In this document: positions 36,401-51,400 of the stretch, one piece after another
How positions within the stretch are numbered: the first letter of the stretch is position 1
Layout of the letters: each line of letters starts with the position of its first letter
NCBI GenBank assembly: GCA_032718475.1
Contig: JAUCBJ010006616.1
Coordinates: forward strand, 1-64,000
Reading direction: 5' to 3'
DNA: 64,000 nt
From: Nemertoderma westbladi
Lineage: Eukaryota > Xenacoelomorpha > Nemertodermatida > Nemertodermatidae
Translations under genes and position numbers: made by a program
The notes under the pieces: generated by a model
Seen by the model: only the letters and a program-made list of their open reading frames with translations
Told to the model about the DNA's origin: nothing
Database searches by the model: none

Positions 36401-39400
36401 CACTCAGTCTCAAATTGATATGAAGGATGAATCAGTGTCTGATGTTCCTTTAGAACAAGAAACTTCTCTGTACCCTGAAACGAAAACTATTTCTTCAGAA
36501 TTAGACACTGCTGACAGATTTGAAATTCCAGTTGTGAAAGGTGACGCGTTAGAGACAACTTTACCTGAAGAAGAAACTGAACCAATTTCGGATTTGGAAA
36601 GTTACATAGAAAAAGCACCTGTAACAGAACCTATTTCTACCATTGAAGGGGCAATTTCCACTGGAGTTCCTACAATTGAAACACATGATGTTGAATCTGT
36701 TGTTGACATTGACGAAGTTGATGTGTGTGAAGCTGATGAAACAGTAACTGACAAGACTTTACAAATGATATGAAGAATCAATGATGACCCCTATGTATTC
36801 AGAGATAGAAGGTGATACAAAACATGTTTCACAAGATGTATCAACTTTCTCTGTAGACATTAAGGAAGATATTGATATATTTGCAGAACAATCAGAATCT
36901 GTAGAGTATACTATTGACATGAAAGATGACCAAATGTCAATAGAACAGGAGTCTACCGTCATCAGATTACCTGCAGAAGCAAAAACTGTCTTGGAGGATG
37001 ATTCGGTTTTCGAACTTCCTCTAGAAACAGCAAATTTTATATTTCCTGAAACAAATATTATTTCCATTGCATTAAACACGGCTGATGAACTTGGTCCTCC
37101 CATGGTAAAAGGGACTGGGCTGCAATTGAGTTTGTCTGATAGTGATACCGAGCCTATTCCGCAATTGGGCTGTGTTCTTGAGGGAGCTACTGCTGTGGGC
37201 CAGAAGTATTCTTCAGAAAGTTTTTTAACAAACCGCGTTGAGGTTGAAGGATTAGCATTAAATTCTGCTAGTGTTTTTAAAGATGCTCTTGTTTCAGTTT
37301 TGAATGACAAAACTTTCACATATTTAACCCTAAGTAGTGTGAGTGGAACCTATTTTGATCTTCCCACCGCCATCTCTGTGCCAGTGGAAGGAATTCCCAT
37401 TCTATGTAGTATCATTGATAGTGGAGTAGATCATATACTAGAAGATAATGCAATGGCAGCTATTGTGACAGACGTTTGGCCTCTGGATACATACAATGTT
37501 ATTGAAGATGTCTTGATACATCAGGAGTTGTTATATATTTTGCCTCAGGTTTTGGACGAATATATGTTTGAACTTACAAGTTTAGATGATCAAGAAATTT
37601 TGCAAGAAACCTCAATAACTCGTGTAGCTAATATTCTTGCGTTGCAAAAGCAGTTGACTTGCATTGTTTATGGATTTCCTGAAGATAATTTTCCAGAATC
37701 ATGTGACTCACCAATTGAAGTTTCATCTAGTCCCCTTATTGAAGCTGCCGATCTAATCGATTTTAAAACTTTGTCTTGTAATAAACTCACAACTTCTTCC
37801 ATTATTGAAGGTGTTGCCGAAAATATCCTGAATGCATGTGAAGACACGTTCTGTATAGATTATGAGATACTGCCATCTAATGTTGATGTATCAATAGCTG
37901 ATGCACCACAATTAACTGTAGAATCCTTTACACCTGTAGAACATGGCACAGGATTGGATACTCAAGTTGACGATGAAGACACAGTTTGCAAATTACCTGA
38001 AAACAATTATCAAGCTTCAGTATTGAATGTTGTCGGTGGTACTTGTAATGACATTTGTTCTGTATCTCCTGTTGTAGAAGGTACAGCCATACGTGATATC
38101 ATAGAAGATAATAGTGTTGAAATGGATTCTGAAATTGTAGTTCCTATGGCCGCAACAACTATTGTTAATGTAGATATGCCAGTTGATGATAGGTCTGTGC
38201 AAATAACAATTGTCAAAGGTGATGCCGTACAGTCAACTTTATCTGAAGAAGAAACTGAACCTATTTCCGATTTGGAACCTTCCATAGAAAAAGCACCCAT
38301 AAGTGAACATATTTCTTCTACTGAGGGTGTAATTTTTACCAGTGCTCCTACAATTGAAACACATGATGTTGAATCTGTTGTTCAAATTGACGAAGTTGAT
38401 GTGTATGAAGCAGATGAAACAGTAACTGACAAGTTTTTACAAAAGTATGATGAATCAATCATAACCCCAATAGATTCAAACATAAATGTTGATACACAAC
38501 TTGTATCTGAAGATGTATCAACTTTCTCTGTTGACATTAAAGAAGATATTGATGTATTTGCAAAACAGTCAGAATCTGTAGAGTACACAATTGATGTGAA
38601 AGACGACCATATTTCAATCGAGCAGGAGTCATCAATCATTAGATTACCCGCAGAAAGTCAAATTGGGATTAAATATGAATCAATGTCTGAACTTCCCTTA
38701 GAAGAAGATGCTTTGCTGTACCCTGAAGTGAAGACTATTTCTGCTGAATTAAACATTGCTGACAGATTTGATACTCCAGTTGTAAAAGGTGATGCGTTAG
38801 AGTCCACTTTATCTGAAGAAGAAACTGAACCAATTTCGGATTTGGAAAGTTACATAGAAAAAGCACCTGTAACTGAACCTATTTCTGCCACTGAAGGGGC
38901 AATTTCCACTGGAGTTCCTACAATTGAAACACATGATATTGAATCTGTTGTTGACATTGACAAAGTTGATGGGTGTGAAGCTGATGAAACAGTAACTGAC
39001 AAGACTTTACAAATGTATGAAGAATCAACGGCGACCCCTATGTATTCAGATATAGAAGTTGATTCAAAAATAGTTTCACAAGATGTATCAAGTTTCTCTG
39101 TTGACATTAATGAAGATATTGATATATTTGCAGAACAGTCCGAGTCTATAGAGTACAATATTGATGTGAAGGATGATCAAATGTCTATAGAGCAGGTGTC
39201 ATTAATTATCCAAATACCTGCAGAAACTCACAAAGCCATGAAGGATGAGTCAGTGTCTGCTCTTCCATTGGAAGAAGCACCATATTTGAGCCCAGAATCT
39301 GAGGCTATTTCTACAGAACTAGCTGAGGGAATTGATGCTCCGGTTGTAAAAGATGGTGACGCTTTACAATCAAAGCTATCTGAAGAAAAGACTGAACCAA

Positions 39401-42400
39401 TTTTGGATTTGGAAAATATCTTAGAACAAGCATCTAATACTGCACCTATTTCATTTTCTGAAAAGGTTATTTCCTCTGGTGTACCTACTACTGGAACAGT
39501 TGGTGAAGAATCTGTTGTTGACATTGACGATGTTGAAATAAGTGAATCTGATGCCACAAAATTGGACAAGTCTTTACAGAGTTATGATGAATCACCAACG
39601 TATCCTTTGGATTCTAAGATTGAATTTGAAACAAAACTTGTTTCGCAAGATGTTTCAACTGTCAATGTTGAGATTAAGGACGATATTGACACATTTGCAG
39701 AACAGTCCGAGTCTATAGAGTACACTATTGATGTGAAGGATGATCAAATGTCTATAGAGCAGGAGTCATTAATTATCCAAATACCTGCAGAAACACAAAT
39801 AGACATGAAGGATGTGTCAGAGTCTGCTCTTCCATTGGAAGAAGCACCATATTTGAGCCCAGAATCTGAGACTATTTCTACAGAACTAGCTGAGGGAATT
39901 GAAACTCCAGTTGTAAAAGATGGTGAGGCTTTACAATCAAAGCTATCTGAAGAAAAGACTGAACCAATTTTAGATTTGGAAAATCTCTTAGAACAAGCAT
40001 CTAATACTGCACCTATTTCATTTTCTGAAAAGGTTATTTCCTCTGGTGTACCTACTACTGGAACAGTTGGTGTAGAATCTGTTGTTGACATCGACGATGT
40101 TGAAATAAGTGAAGCTGATGCCACAATATTGGACAAGTCTTTACAGAGTTATGAAGAATCAACAACTTCACCTTTGGATTCTAAGATTGAATTTGAAACA
40201 AAACTTGTTTCGCAAGATGTTTCAACAGTCCATGTTGAGATTAAGGACGATATTGACACATTTGCTGAACAGTCCGAGTTTATAGAGTACAATATTGATG
40301 TGAAGGATGATCAAATGTTTATAGAGCAGGATTCATTAATTATCCAAATACCTGCAGAAACTCAAATAGACATGAAGGATGAGTCAGAGTCTGCTCTTCC
40401 ATTGAAAGAAGCACCGTGTTTGAGCCCAGAATCTGAGGCTATTTCAACAGAACTAGCTGAGGGAATTGAAACTCCAGTTGTAAAAGATGGTGACGCTTTA
40501 CAATCAAAGCTATCTGAAGAAAAGTCTGAACCAATTTTAGATTTGGAAAATCTCTTAGAACAAGCATCTAATACTGCACCTATTTCATTTTCTGAAAAAG
40601 TTGTTTCCACTGAAGTTCCAACTGTTGGAACACTTGATGATGAATCTGTTGTTGACATTGACGATGTTGAAATATGTGAAGCTGATACCACAAAATTGGA
40701 CAAGTCTTTACAGAGTTATGAAGAATCAACAACTTCACCTTTGGATTCTAAGATTGAATTGGAAACAAAACTTGTTTCGCAAGATGTTTCAACAGTCCAT
40801 GTTGAGATTAAGGACGATATTGACAAATTCGCAGAACAGTCCGAGTCTATAGAGTACAATATTGATGTGAAGGATGATCAAATGTCTATAGAGCAGGAGT
40901 CATTAATTATCCAAATACCTGCAGATACTCAAATAGACATGAAGGATGAGTCAGAGTTTGATCTTCCTTTGAAAGAAGCACCGTATTTGAGCCCAGAATC
41001 TGAGACTATTTCTACAGAACTAGCTGAGGGAATTGATGCTCCGGTTGTAAAAGATGGTGACGCTTTACAATCAAAGCTATCTGAAGAAAAGACTGAACCA
41101 ATTTTAGATTTGGAAAATCTCTTAGAACAAGCACCTATCACTGAACCTATTTCATTTTCTGAAAAGGTTATTTCTTCTGGTGTACCTACTACTGGAACAG
41201 TTGGTGTAGAATCTGTTGTTGACATCGACGATGTTGAAATAAGTGAAGCTGATGCCACAATATTGGACAAGAAGAGTTATGAAGAATCAACAACTTATCC
41301 TTTGGATTCTAAGATTGAATTTGAAACAAAACGTGTTTCGCAAGATGTTTCAACAGTCCATGTTGAGATTAAGGACGATATTGACACATTTGCTGAACAG
41401 TCCGAGTCTATAGAGTACACTATTGATGTGAAGGATGATCAAATGTCTATAGAGCAGGAGTCATTAATTATCCAAATACCTGCAGATACTCAAATAGACA
41501 CGAAGGATGAGTCAGTGTCTGCTCTTCCATTGGAAGAAGCACCATATTTGAGCCCAGAATCTGAGACTATTTCTACAGAACTATCTGATGGAATTGAAAC
41601 TCCAGTTGTAAAAGATGGTGACGCTTTACAATCACAACTATCTGATGAAAAGACCGAATCAATTTTAGATTTGGAAAATCTCTTAGAACAAGCACCTATC
41701 ACTGAACCTATTTCATTTTCTGAAAAAGTTGTTTCCACTGAAGTTCCAACTGTTGGAACACTTGATGATGAATCTGTTGTTGACATTGACGATGTTGAAA
41801 TATGTGAAGGTGATACCACAAAATTGGACAAGTCTTTACAGAGTTATGATGAATCAACAACTTCACCTTTGGATTCTAAGATTGAATTTGAAACAAAACT
41901 TGTTTCGCAAGATGTTTCAACAGTCCATATTGAGATTAAGGATGATATTGACAAATTTGCAGAACAGTCCGAGTCCATAGAGTACACTATTGATGTGAAG
42001 GATGATCAAATGTCTATAGAGCAGGAGTCATTAATTATCCAAATACCTGCAGATACTCAAATAGACATGAAGGATGAGTCAGAGTCTGATCTTCCATTGA
42101 AAGGAGCACCATATTTGAGCCCAGAATCTGAGACTATTTCTACAGAACTAGCTGTGGGAATTGAAACTCCAATTGTAAACGATGGTGACGCTTTACAATC
42201 ACAGCTATCTGAAGAAAAGACTGAACCAATTTTAGATTTGGAAAATCTCTTAGAACAAGCACCTATCACTGAACCTATTTCATTTTCTGAAAAGGTTATT
42301 TCCTCTGGTGTACCTACTACTGGAACAGTTGGTGTAGAATCTGTTGTTGACATCGACGATGTTGAAATAAGTGAAGCTGATGCCACAATATTGGACAAGA

Positions 42401-45400
42401 AGAGTTATGAAGAATCAACAACTTATCCTTTGGATTCTAAGATTGAATTTGAAACAAAACGTGTTTCGCAAGATGTTTCAACAGTCCATGTTGAGATTAA
42501 GGACGATATTGACACATTTGCTGAACAGTCCGAGTCTATAGAGTACACTATTGATGTGAAGGATGATCAAATGTCTATAGAGCAGGAGTCATTAATTATC
42601 CAAATACCTGCAGATACTCAAATAGACACGAAGGATGAGTCAGTGTCTGCTCTTCCATTGGAAGAAGCACCATATTTGAGCCCAGAATCTGAGACTATTT
42701 CTACAGAACTATCTGATGGAATTGAAACTCCAGTTGTAAAAGATGGTGACGCTTTACAATCACAACTATCTGATGAAAAGACCGAATCAATTTTAGATTT
42801 GGAAAATCTCTTAGAACAAGCACCTATCACTGAACCTATTTCATTTTCTGAAAAAGTTGTTTCCACTGAAGTTCCAACTGTTGGAACACTTGATGATGAA
42901 TCTGTTGTTGACATTGACGATGTTGAAATATGTGAAGGTGATACCACAAAATTGGACAAGTCTTTACAGAGTTATGATGAATCAACAACTTCACCTTTGG
43001 ATTCTAAGATTGAATTTGAAACAAAACTTGTTTCGCAAGATGTTTCAACAGTCCATATTGAGATTAAGGATGATATTGACAAATTTGCAGAACAGTCCGA
43101 GTCTATAGAGTACACTATTGATGTGAAGGATGATCAAATGTCTATAGAGCAGGAGTCATTAATTATCCAAATACCTGCAGATACTCAAATAGACATGAAG
43201 GATGAGTCAGAGTCTGATCTTCCATTGAAAGGAGCACCATATTTGAGCCCAGAATCTGAGACTATTTCTACAGAACTAGCTGTGGGAATTGAAACTCCAA
43301 TTGTAAACGATGGTGACGCTTTACAATCACAGCTATCTGAAGAAAAGACTGAACCAATTTTAGATTTGGAAAATCTCTTAGAACAAGCACCTATCACTGA
43401 ACCTATTTCATTTTCTGAAAAGGTTATTTCCTCTGGTGTACCTACTACTGGAACAGTTGGTGTAGAATCTGTTGTTGACATCGACGATGTTGAAATAAGT
43501 GAAGCTATTGCCACAATATTGGACAAGTCTTTACAGAGTTATGAAGAATCAACAACTTCACCTTTGGATTCTAAGATTGAATTTGAAACAAAACTTGTTT
43601 CGCAAGATGTTTCAACTGTCCATGTTGAGATTAAGGACGATATTGACACATTTGCAGAACAGTCCGAGTCTATAGAGTACACTATTGATGTGAAGGATGA
43701 TCAAATGTCTATAGAGCAGGAGTCATTAATTATCCAAATACCTGCAGAAACACAAATAGACATGAAGGATGAGTCAGTGTCTGCTCTTCCATTGGAAGAA
43801 GCACCATATTTGAGCCCAGAATCTGAGACTATTTCTACAGAACTAGCTGAGGGAATTGAAACTCCAGTTGTAAAAGATGGTGACGCTTTACAATCAAAGC
43901 TATCTGAAGAAAAGACTGAACCAATTTTAGATTTGGAAAATCTCTTAGAACAGGCACCTATCACTGAACCTATTTCATTTTCTGAAAAGGTTATTTCCTC
44001 TGGTGTGCCTACTACTGGAACAGTTGGTGTAGAATCTGTTGTTGACATCGACGATGTTGAAATAAGTGAAGCTGATGCCACAATATTGGACAAGTCTTTA
44101 CAGAGTTATGAAGAATCAACAACTTCACCTTTGGATTCTAAGATTGAATTTGAAACAAAACTTGTTTCGCAAGATGTTTCAACTGTCCATGTTGAGATTA
44201 AGGACGATATTGACACATTTGCAGAACAGTCCGAGTCTATAGAGTACACTATTGATGTGAAGGATGATCAAATGTCTATAGAGCAGGAGTCATTAATTAT
44301 CCAAATACCTGCAGATACTCAAATAGACATGAAGGATGAGTCAGAGTCTGATCTTCCATTGAAAGGAGCACCATATTTGAGCCCAGAATCTGAGACTATT
44401 TCTACAGAACTAGCTGTGGGAATTGAAACTCCAATTGTAAACGATGGTGACGCTTTACAATCAAAGCTATCTGAAGAAAAGACTGAACCAATTTTAGATT
44501 TGGAAAATCTCTTAGAACAAGCACCTATCACTGAACCTATTTCATTTTCTGAAAAGGTTATTTCCTCTGGTGTACCTACTACTGGAACAGTTGGTGTAGA
44601 ATCTGTTGTTGACATCGACGATGTTGAAATAAGTGAAGCTAATGCCACAATATTGGACAAGTCTTTACAGAGTTATGAAGAATCAACAACTTCACCTTTG
44701 GATTCTAAGATTGAATTTGAAACAAAACTTGTTTCGCAAGATGTTTCAACTGTCCATGTTGAGATTAAGGACGATATTGACACATTTGCTGAACAGTCCG
44801 AGTCTATAGAGTACACTATTGATGTGAAGGATGATCAAATGTCTATAGAGCAGGATTCATTAATTATCCAAATACCTGCAGATACTAAAATAGACACGAA
44901 GGATGAGTCAGTGTCTGATCTTCCATTGGAAGAAGCACCATATTTGAGCCCAGAATCTGAGACTATTTCTACAGAACTAGCTGTGGGAATTGAAACTCCA
45001 GTTGTAAACGATGGTGACGCTTTACAATCAAAGCTATCTGAAGAAAAGACTGAACCAATTTTAGATTTGGAAAATCTCTTAGAACAAGCACCTATCACTG
45101 AACCTATTTCATTTTCTGAAAAAGTTGTTTCCACTGAAGTTCCAACTGTTGGAACACTTGATGATGAATCTGTTGTTGACATTGACGATATTGAAATAAG
45201 TGAAGCTGATGCCACAAAATTGGACAAGTCTTTACAGAGTTATGAAGAATCAACAACTTCTCCTTTGGATTCTAAGATTGAATTTGAAACAAAACTTGTT
45301 TCGCAAGATGTTTCAATTGTCCATGTTGAGATTAAGGATGATATTGACAAATTTGCAGAACAGTCAGAGTCTATAGAGTACACTATTGATGTGAAGGATG

Positions 45401-48400
45401 ATCAAATGTCTATAGAGCAGGAGTCATTAATTATCCAAATACCTGCAGATACTCAAATAGACATGAAGGATGAGTCAGAGTCTGATCTTCCATTGAAAGG
45501 AGCACCGTATTTGAGCCCAGAATCTGAGACTATTTCTACAGAACTAGCTGTGGGAATTGAAACTCCAGTTGTAAACGATGGTGACGCTTTACAATCAAAG
45601 TTATCTGAAGAGAAGACTGAACCAATTTTAGATTTGGAAAATCTCTTAGAACAAGCACCTATAACTGAACCTATTTCATTTTCTGAAAAGGTTATTTCCT
45701 CTGGTGTACCTACTACTGGAACAGTTGGTGTAGAATCTGTTGTTGACATCGACGATGTTGAAATAAGTGAAGCTGATGCCACAATATTGGACAAGTCTTT
45801 ACAGAGTTATGAAGAATCAACAACTTCACCTTTGGATTCTAAGATTGAATTTGAAACAAAACTTGTTTCGCAAGATGTTTCAACTGTCCATGTTGAGATT
45901 AAGGACGATATGGACACATTTGCAGAACAGTCCGAGTCTATAGAGTACACTATTGATTTTAAGGATGATCAAATGTCTATAGAGCAGGAGTCATTAATTA
46001 TCCAAATACCTGCAGAAACACAAATAGACATGAAGGATGTGTCAGAGTCTGCTCTTCCATTGGAAGAAGCACCATATTTGAGCCCAGAATCTGAGACTAT
46101 TTCTACAGAACTAGCTGAGGGAATTGAAACTACAGTTGTAAAAGATGGTGACGCTTTACAATCAAAGCTATCTGAAGAAAAGACTGAACCAATTTTAGAT
46201 TTGGAAAATCTCTTAGAACAAGCATCTAATACTGCACCTATTTCATTTTCTGAAAAGGTTATTTCCTCTGGTGTACCTACTACTGGAACATTTGGTGTAG
46301 AATCTGTTGTTGACATCGACGATGTTGAAATAAGTGAAGCTGATGCCACAATATTGGACAAGTCTTTACAGAGTTATGAAGAATCAACAACTTCACCTTT
46401 GGATTCTAAGATTGAATTTGAAACAAAACTTGTTTCGCAAGATGTTTCAACTGTCCATGTTGAGATTAAGGACGATATTGACACATTTGCAGAACAGTCC
46501 GAGTCTATAGAGTACACTATTGATGTGAAGGATGATCAAATGTCTATAGAGCAGGAGTCATTAATTATCCAAATACCTGCAGAAACACAAATAGACATGA
46601 AGGATGAGTCAGAGTCTGCTCTTCCATTGGAAGAAGCACCATATTTGAGCCCAGAATCTGAGACTATTTCTACAGAACTAGCTGAGGGAATTGAAACTCC
46701 AGTTGTAAAAGATGGTGACGCTTTACAATCAAAGCTATCTGAAGAAAAGACTGAACCAATTTTAGATTTGGAAAATCTCTTAGAACAAGCATCTAATACT
46801 GCACCTATTTCATTTTCTGAAAAGGTTATTTCCTCTGGTGTACCTACTACTGGAACAGTTGGTGTAGAATCTGTTGTTGACATCGACGATGTTGAAATAA
46901 GTGAAGCTGATGCCACAATATTGGACAAGTCTTTACAGAGTTATGAAGAATCAACAACTTCACCTTTGGATTCTAAGATTGAATTTGAATCAAAACTTGT
47001 TTCGCAAGATGTTTCAACTGTCCATGTTGAGATTAAGGACGATATTGACACATTTGCAGAACAGTCCGAGTCTATAGAGTACAATATTGATGTGAAGGAT
47101 AATCAAATGTCCATAGAGCAGGAGTCATTAATTATCCAAATACCTGCAGATACTCAAATAGACATGAAGGATGAGTCAGAGTCTAATCTTCCATTGAAAG
47201 GAGCACCGTATTTGAGCCCAGAATCTGAGACTATTTTTACAGAACTAGCTGTGGGAATTGAAACTCCAGTTGTAAACGATGGTGACGCTTTACAATCAAA
47301 GCTATCTGAAGAAAAGACTGAACCAATTTTAGATTTGGAAAATCTCTTAGAACAAGCACCTATAACTGCAACCTATTTCATTTTCTGAAAAGGTTATTTC
47401 CTCTGGTGTACCTACTACTGGAACAGTTGGTGTAGAATCTGTTGTTGACATCGACGATGTTGAAATAAGTGAAGCTGATGCCACAATATTGGACAAGTCT
47501 TTACAGAGTTATGAAGAATCAACAACTTCACCTTTGGATTCTAAGATTGAATTTGAAACAAAACTTGTTTCGCAAGATGTTTCAACTGTCCATGTTGAGA
47601 TTAAGGACGATATGGACACATTTGCAGAACAGTCCGAGTCTATAGAGTACACTATTGATTTTAAGGATGATCAAATGTCTATAGAGCAGGAGTCATTAAT
47701 TATCCAAATACCTGCAGAAACACAAATAGACATGAAGGATGTGTCAGAGTCTGCTCTTCCATTGGAAGAAGCACCATATTTGAGCCCAGAATCTGAGACT
47801 ATTTCTACAGAACTAGCTGAGGGAATTGAAACTACAGTTGTAAAAGATGGTGACGCTTTACAATCAAAGCTATCTGAAGAAAAGACTGAACCAATTTTAG
47901 ATTTGGAAAATCTCTTAGAACAAGCATCTAATACTGCACCTATTTCATTTTCTGAAAAGGTTATTTCCTCTGGTGTACCTACTACTGGAACAGTTGGTGT
48001 AGAATCTGTTGTTGACATCGACGATGTTGAAATAAGTGAAGCTGATGCCACAATATTGGACAAGTCTTTACAGAGTTATGAAGAATCAACAACTTCACCT
48101 TTGGATTCTAAGATTGAATTTGAATCAAAACTTGTTTCGCAAGATGTTTCAACTGTCCATGTTGAGATTAAGGACGATATTGACACATTTGCAGAACAGT
48201 CCGAGTCTATAGAGTACAATATTGATGTGAAGGATAATCAAATGTCCATAGAGCAGGAGTCATTAATTATCCAAATACCTGCAGATACTCAAATAGACAT
48301 GAAGGATGAGTCAGAGTCTAATCTTCCATTGAAAGGAGCACCGTATTTGAGCCCAGAATCTGAGACTATTTTTACAGAACTAGCTGTGGGAATTGAAACT

Positions 48401-51400
48401 CCAGTTGTAAACGATGGTGACGCTTTACAATCAAAGCTATCTGAAGAAAAGACTGAACCAATTTTAGATTTGGAAAATCTCTTAGAACAAGCACCTATCA
48501 CTGAACCTATTTCATTTTCTGAAAAGGTTATTTCCTCTGGTGTACCTACTACTGGAACAGTTGGTGTAGAATCTGTTGTTGACATCGACGATGTTGAAAT
48601 AAGTGAAGCTGATGCCACAATATTGGACAAGTCTTTACAGAGTTATGAAGAATCAACAACTTCACCTTTGGATTCTAAGATTGAATTTGAAACAAAACTT
48701 GTTTCGCAAGATGTTTCAACTGTCCATGTTGAGATTAAGGACGATATGGACACATTTGCAGAACAGTCCGAGTCTATAGAGTACACTATTGATTTTAAGG
48801 ATGATCAAATGTCTATAGAGCAGGAGTCATTAATTATCCAAATACCTGCAGAAACACAAATAGACATGAAGGATGTGTCAGAGTCTGCTCTTCCATTGGA
48901 AGAAGCACCATATTTGAGCCCAGAATCTGAGACTATTTCTACAGAACTAGCTGAGGGAATTGAAACTACAGTTGTAAAAGATGGTGACGCTTTACAATCA
49001 AAGCTATCTGAAGAAAAGACTGAACCAATTTTAGATTTGGAAAATCTCTTAGAACAAGCATCTAATACTGCACCTATTTCATTTTCTGAAAAGGTTATTT
49101 CCTCTGGTGTACCTACTACTGGAACATTTGGTGTAGAATCTGTTGTTGACATCGACGATGTTGAAATAAGTGAAGCTGATGCCACAATATTGGACAAGTC
49201 TTTACAGAGTTATGAAGAATCAACAACTTCACCTTTGGATTCTAAGATTGAATTTGAAACAAAACTTGTTTCGCAAGATGTTTCAACTGTCCATGTTGAG
49301 ATTAAGGACGATATTGACACATTTGCAGAACAGTCCGAGTCTATAGAGTACACTATTGATGTGAAGGATGATCAAATGTCTATAGAGCAGGAGTCATTAA
49401 TTATCCAAATACCTGCAGAAACACAAATAGACATGAAGGATGAGTCAGAGTCTGCTCTTCCATTGGAAGAAGCACCATATTTGAGCCCAGAATCTGAGAC
49501 TATTTCTAAAGAACTAGCTGAGGGAATTGAAACTCCAGTTGTAAAAGATGGTGACGCTTTACAATCAAAGCTATCTGAAGAAAAGACTGAACCAATTTTA
49601 GATTTGGAAAATCTCTTAGAACAAGCATCTAATACTGCACCTATTTCATTTTCTGAAAAGGTTATTTCCTCTGGTGTACCTACTACTGGAACAGTTGGTG
49701 TAGAATCTGTTGTTGACATCGACGATGTTGAAATAAGTGAAGCTGATGCCACAATATTGGACAAGTCTTTACAGAGTTATGAAGAATCAACAACTTCACC
49801 TTTGGATTCTAAGATTGAATTTGAATCAAAACTTGTTTCGCAAGATGTTTCAACTGTCCATGTTGAGATTAAGGACGATATTGACACATTTGCAGAACAG
49901 TCCGAGTCTATAGAGTACAATATTGATGTGAAGGATAATCAAATGTCCATAGAGCAGGAGTCATTAATTATCCAAATACCTGCAGATACTCAAATAGACA
50001 TGAAGGATGAGTCAGAGTCTAATCTTCCATTGAAAGGAGCACCGTATTTGAGCCCAGAATCTGAGACTATTTTTACAGAACTAGCTGTGGGAATTGAAAC
50101 TCCAGTTGTAAACGATGGTGACGCTTTAGAATCAAAGCTATCTGAAGAAAAGACTGAACCAATTTTAGATTTGGAAAATCTCTTAGAACAAGCACCTATA
50201 ACTCAACCTATTTCATTTTCTGAAAAGGTTATTTCCTCTGGTGTACCTACTACTGGAACAGTTGGTGTAGAATCTGTTGTTGACATCGACGATGTTGAAA
50301 TAAGTGAAGCTGATGCCACAATATTGGACAAGTCTTTACAGAGTTATGAAGAATCAACAACTTCACCTTTGGATTCTAAGATTGAATTTGAAACAAAACT
50401 TGTTTCGCAAGATGTTTCAACAGTCCACTTTGAGATTAAGGACGATATTGACACATTTGCTGAACAGTCCGAGTCTATAGAGTACAATATTGATGTGAAG
50501 GATGATCAAATGTCTATAGAGCAGGAGTCATTAATTATCCAAATACCTGCAGATACTCAAATAGACATGAAGGATGAGTCAGAGTCTGATCTTCCATTGA
50601 AAGGAGCACCGTATTTGAACCCAGAATCTGAGACTATTTCTACAGAACTAGCTGTGGGAATTGAAACTCCAGTTGTAAACGATGGTGACGCTTTACAATC
50701 AAAGCTATCTGAAGAAAAGACTGAACCAATTTTAGATTTGGAAAATCTCTTAGAACAAGCACCTATCACTGAACCTATTTCATTTTCTGAAAAGGTTATT
50801 TCCTCTGGTGTACCTACTACTGGAACAGTTGGTGTAGAATCTGTTGTTGACATCGACGATGTTGAAATAAGTGAAGCTGATGCCACAATATTGGACAAGT
50901 CTTTACAGAGTTATGAAGAATCAACAACTTCACCTTTGGATTCTAAGATTGAATTTGAAACAAAACTTGTTTCGCAAGATGTTTCAACTGTCCATGTTGA
51001 GATTAAGGACGATATTGACACATTTGCAGAACAGTCCGAGTCTATAGAGTACACTATTGATGTGAAGGATGATCAAATGTCTATAGAGCAGGAGTCATTA
51101 ATTATCCAAATACCTGCAGAAACACAAATAGACATGAAGGATGTGTCAGAGTCTGCTCTTCCATTGGAAGAAGCACCATATTTGAGCCCAGAATCTGAGA
51201 CTATTTCTACAGAACTAGCTGAGGGAATTGAAACTCCAGTTGTAAAAGATGGTGACGCTTTACAATCAAAGCTATCTGAAGAAAAGACTGAACCAATTTT
51301 AGATTTGGAAAATCTCTTAGAACAAGCATCTAATACTGCACCTATTTCATTTTCTGAAAAAGTTGTTTCCACTGAAGTTCCAACTGTTGGAACACTTGAT

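Noticed and set aside
36781-47388. An independent gene starting at the ATG at 36781
   Set aside because: The ATG is an internal codon of the MMTPMYSE repeat segment and follows the single-base insertion. Upstream sequence continues the same unit.
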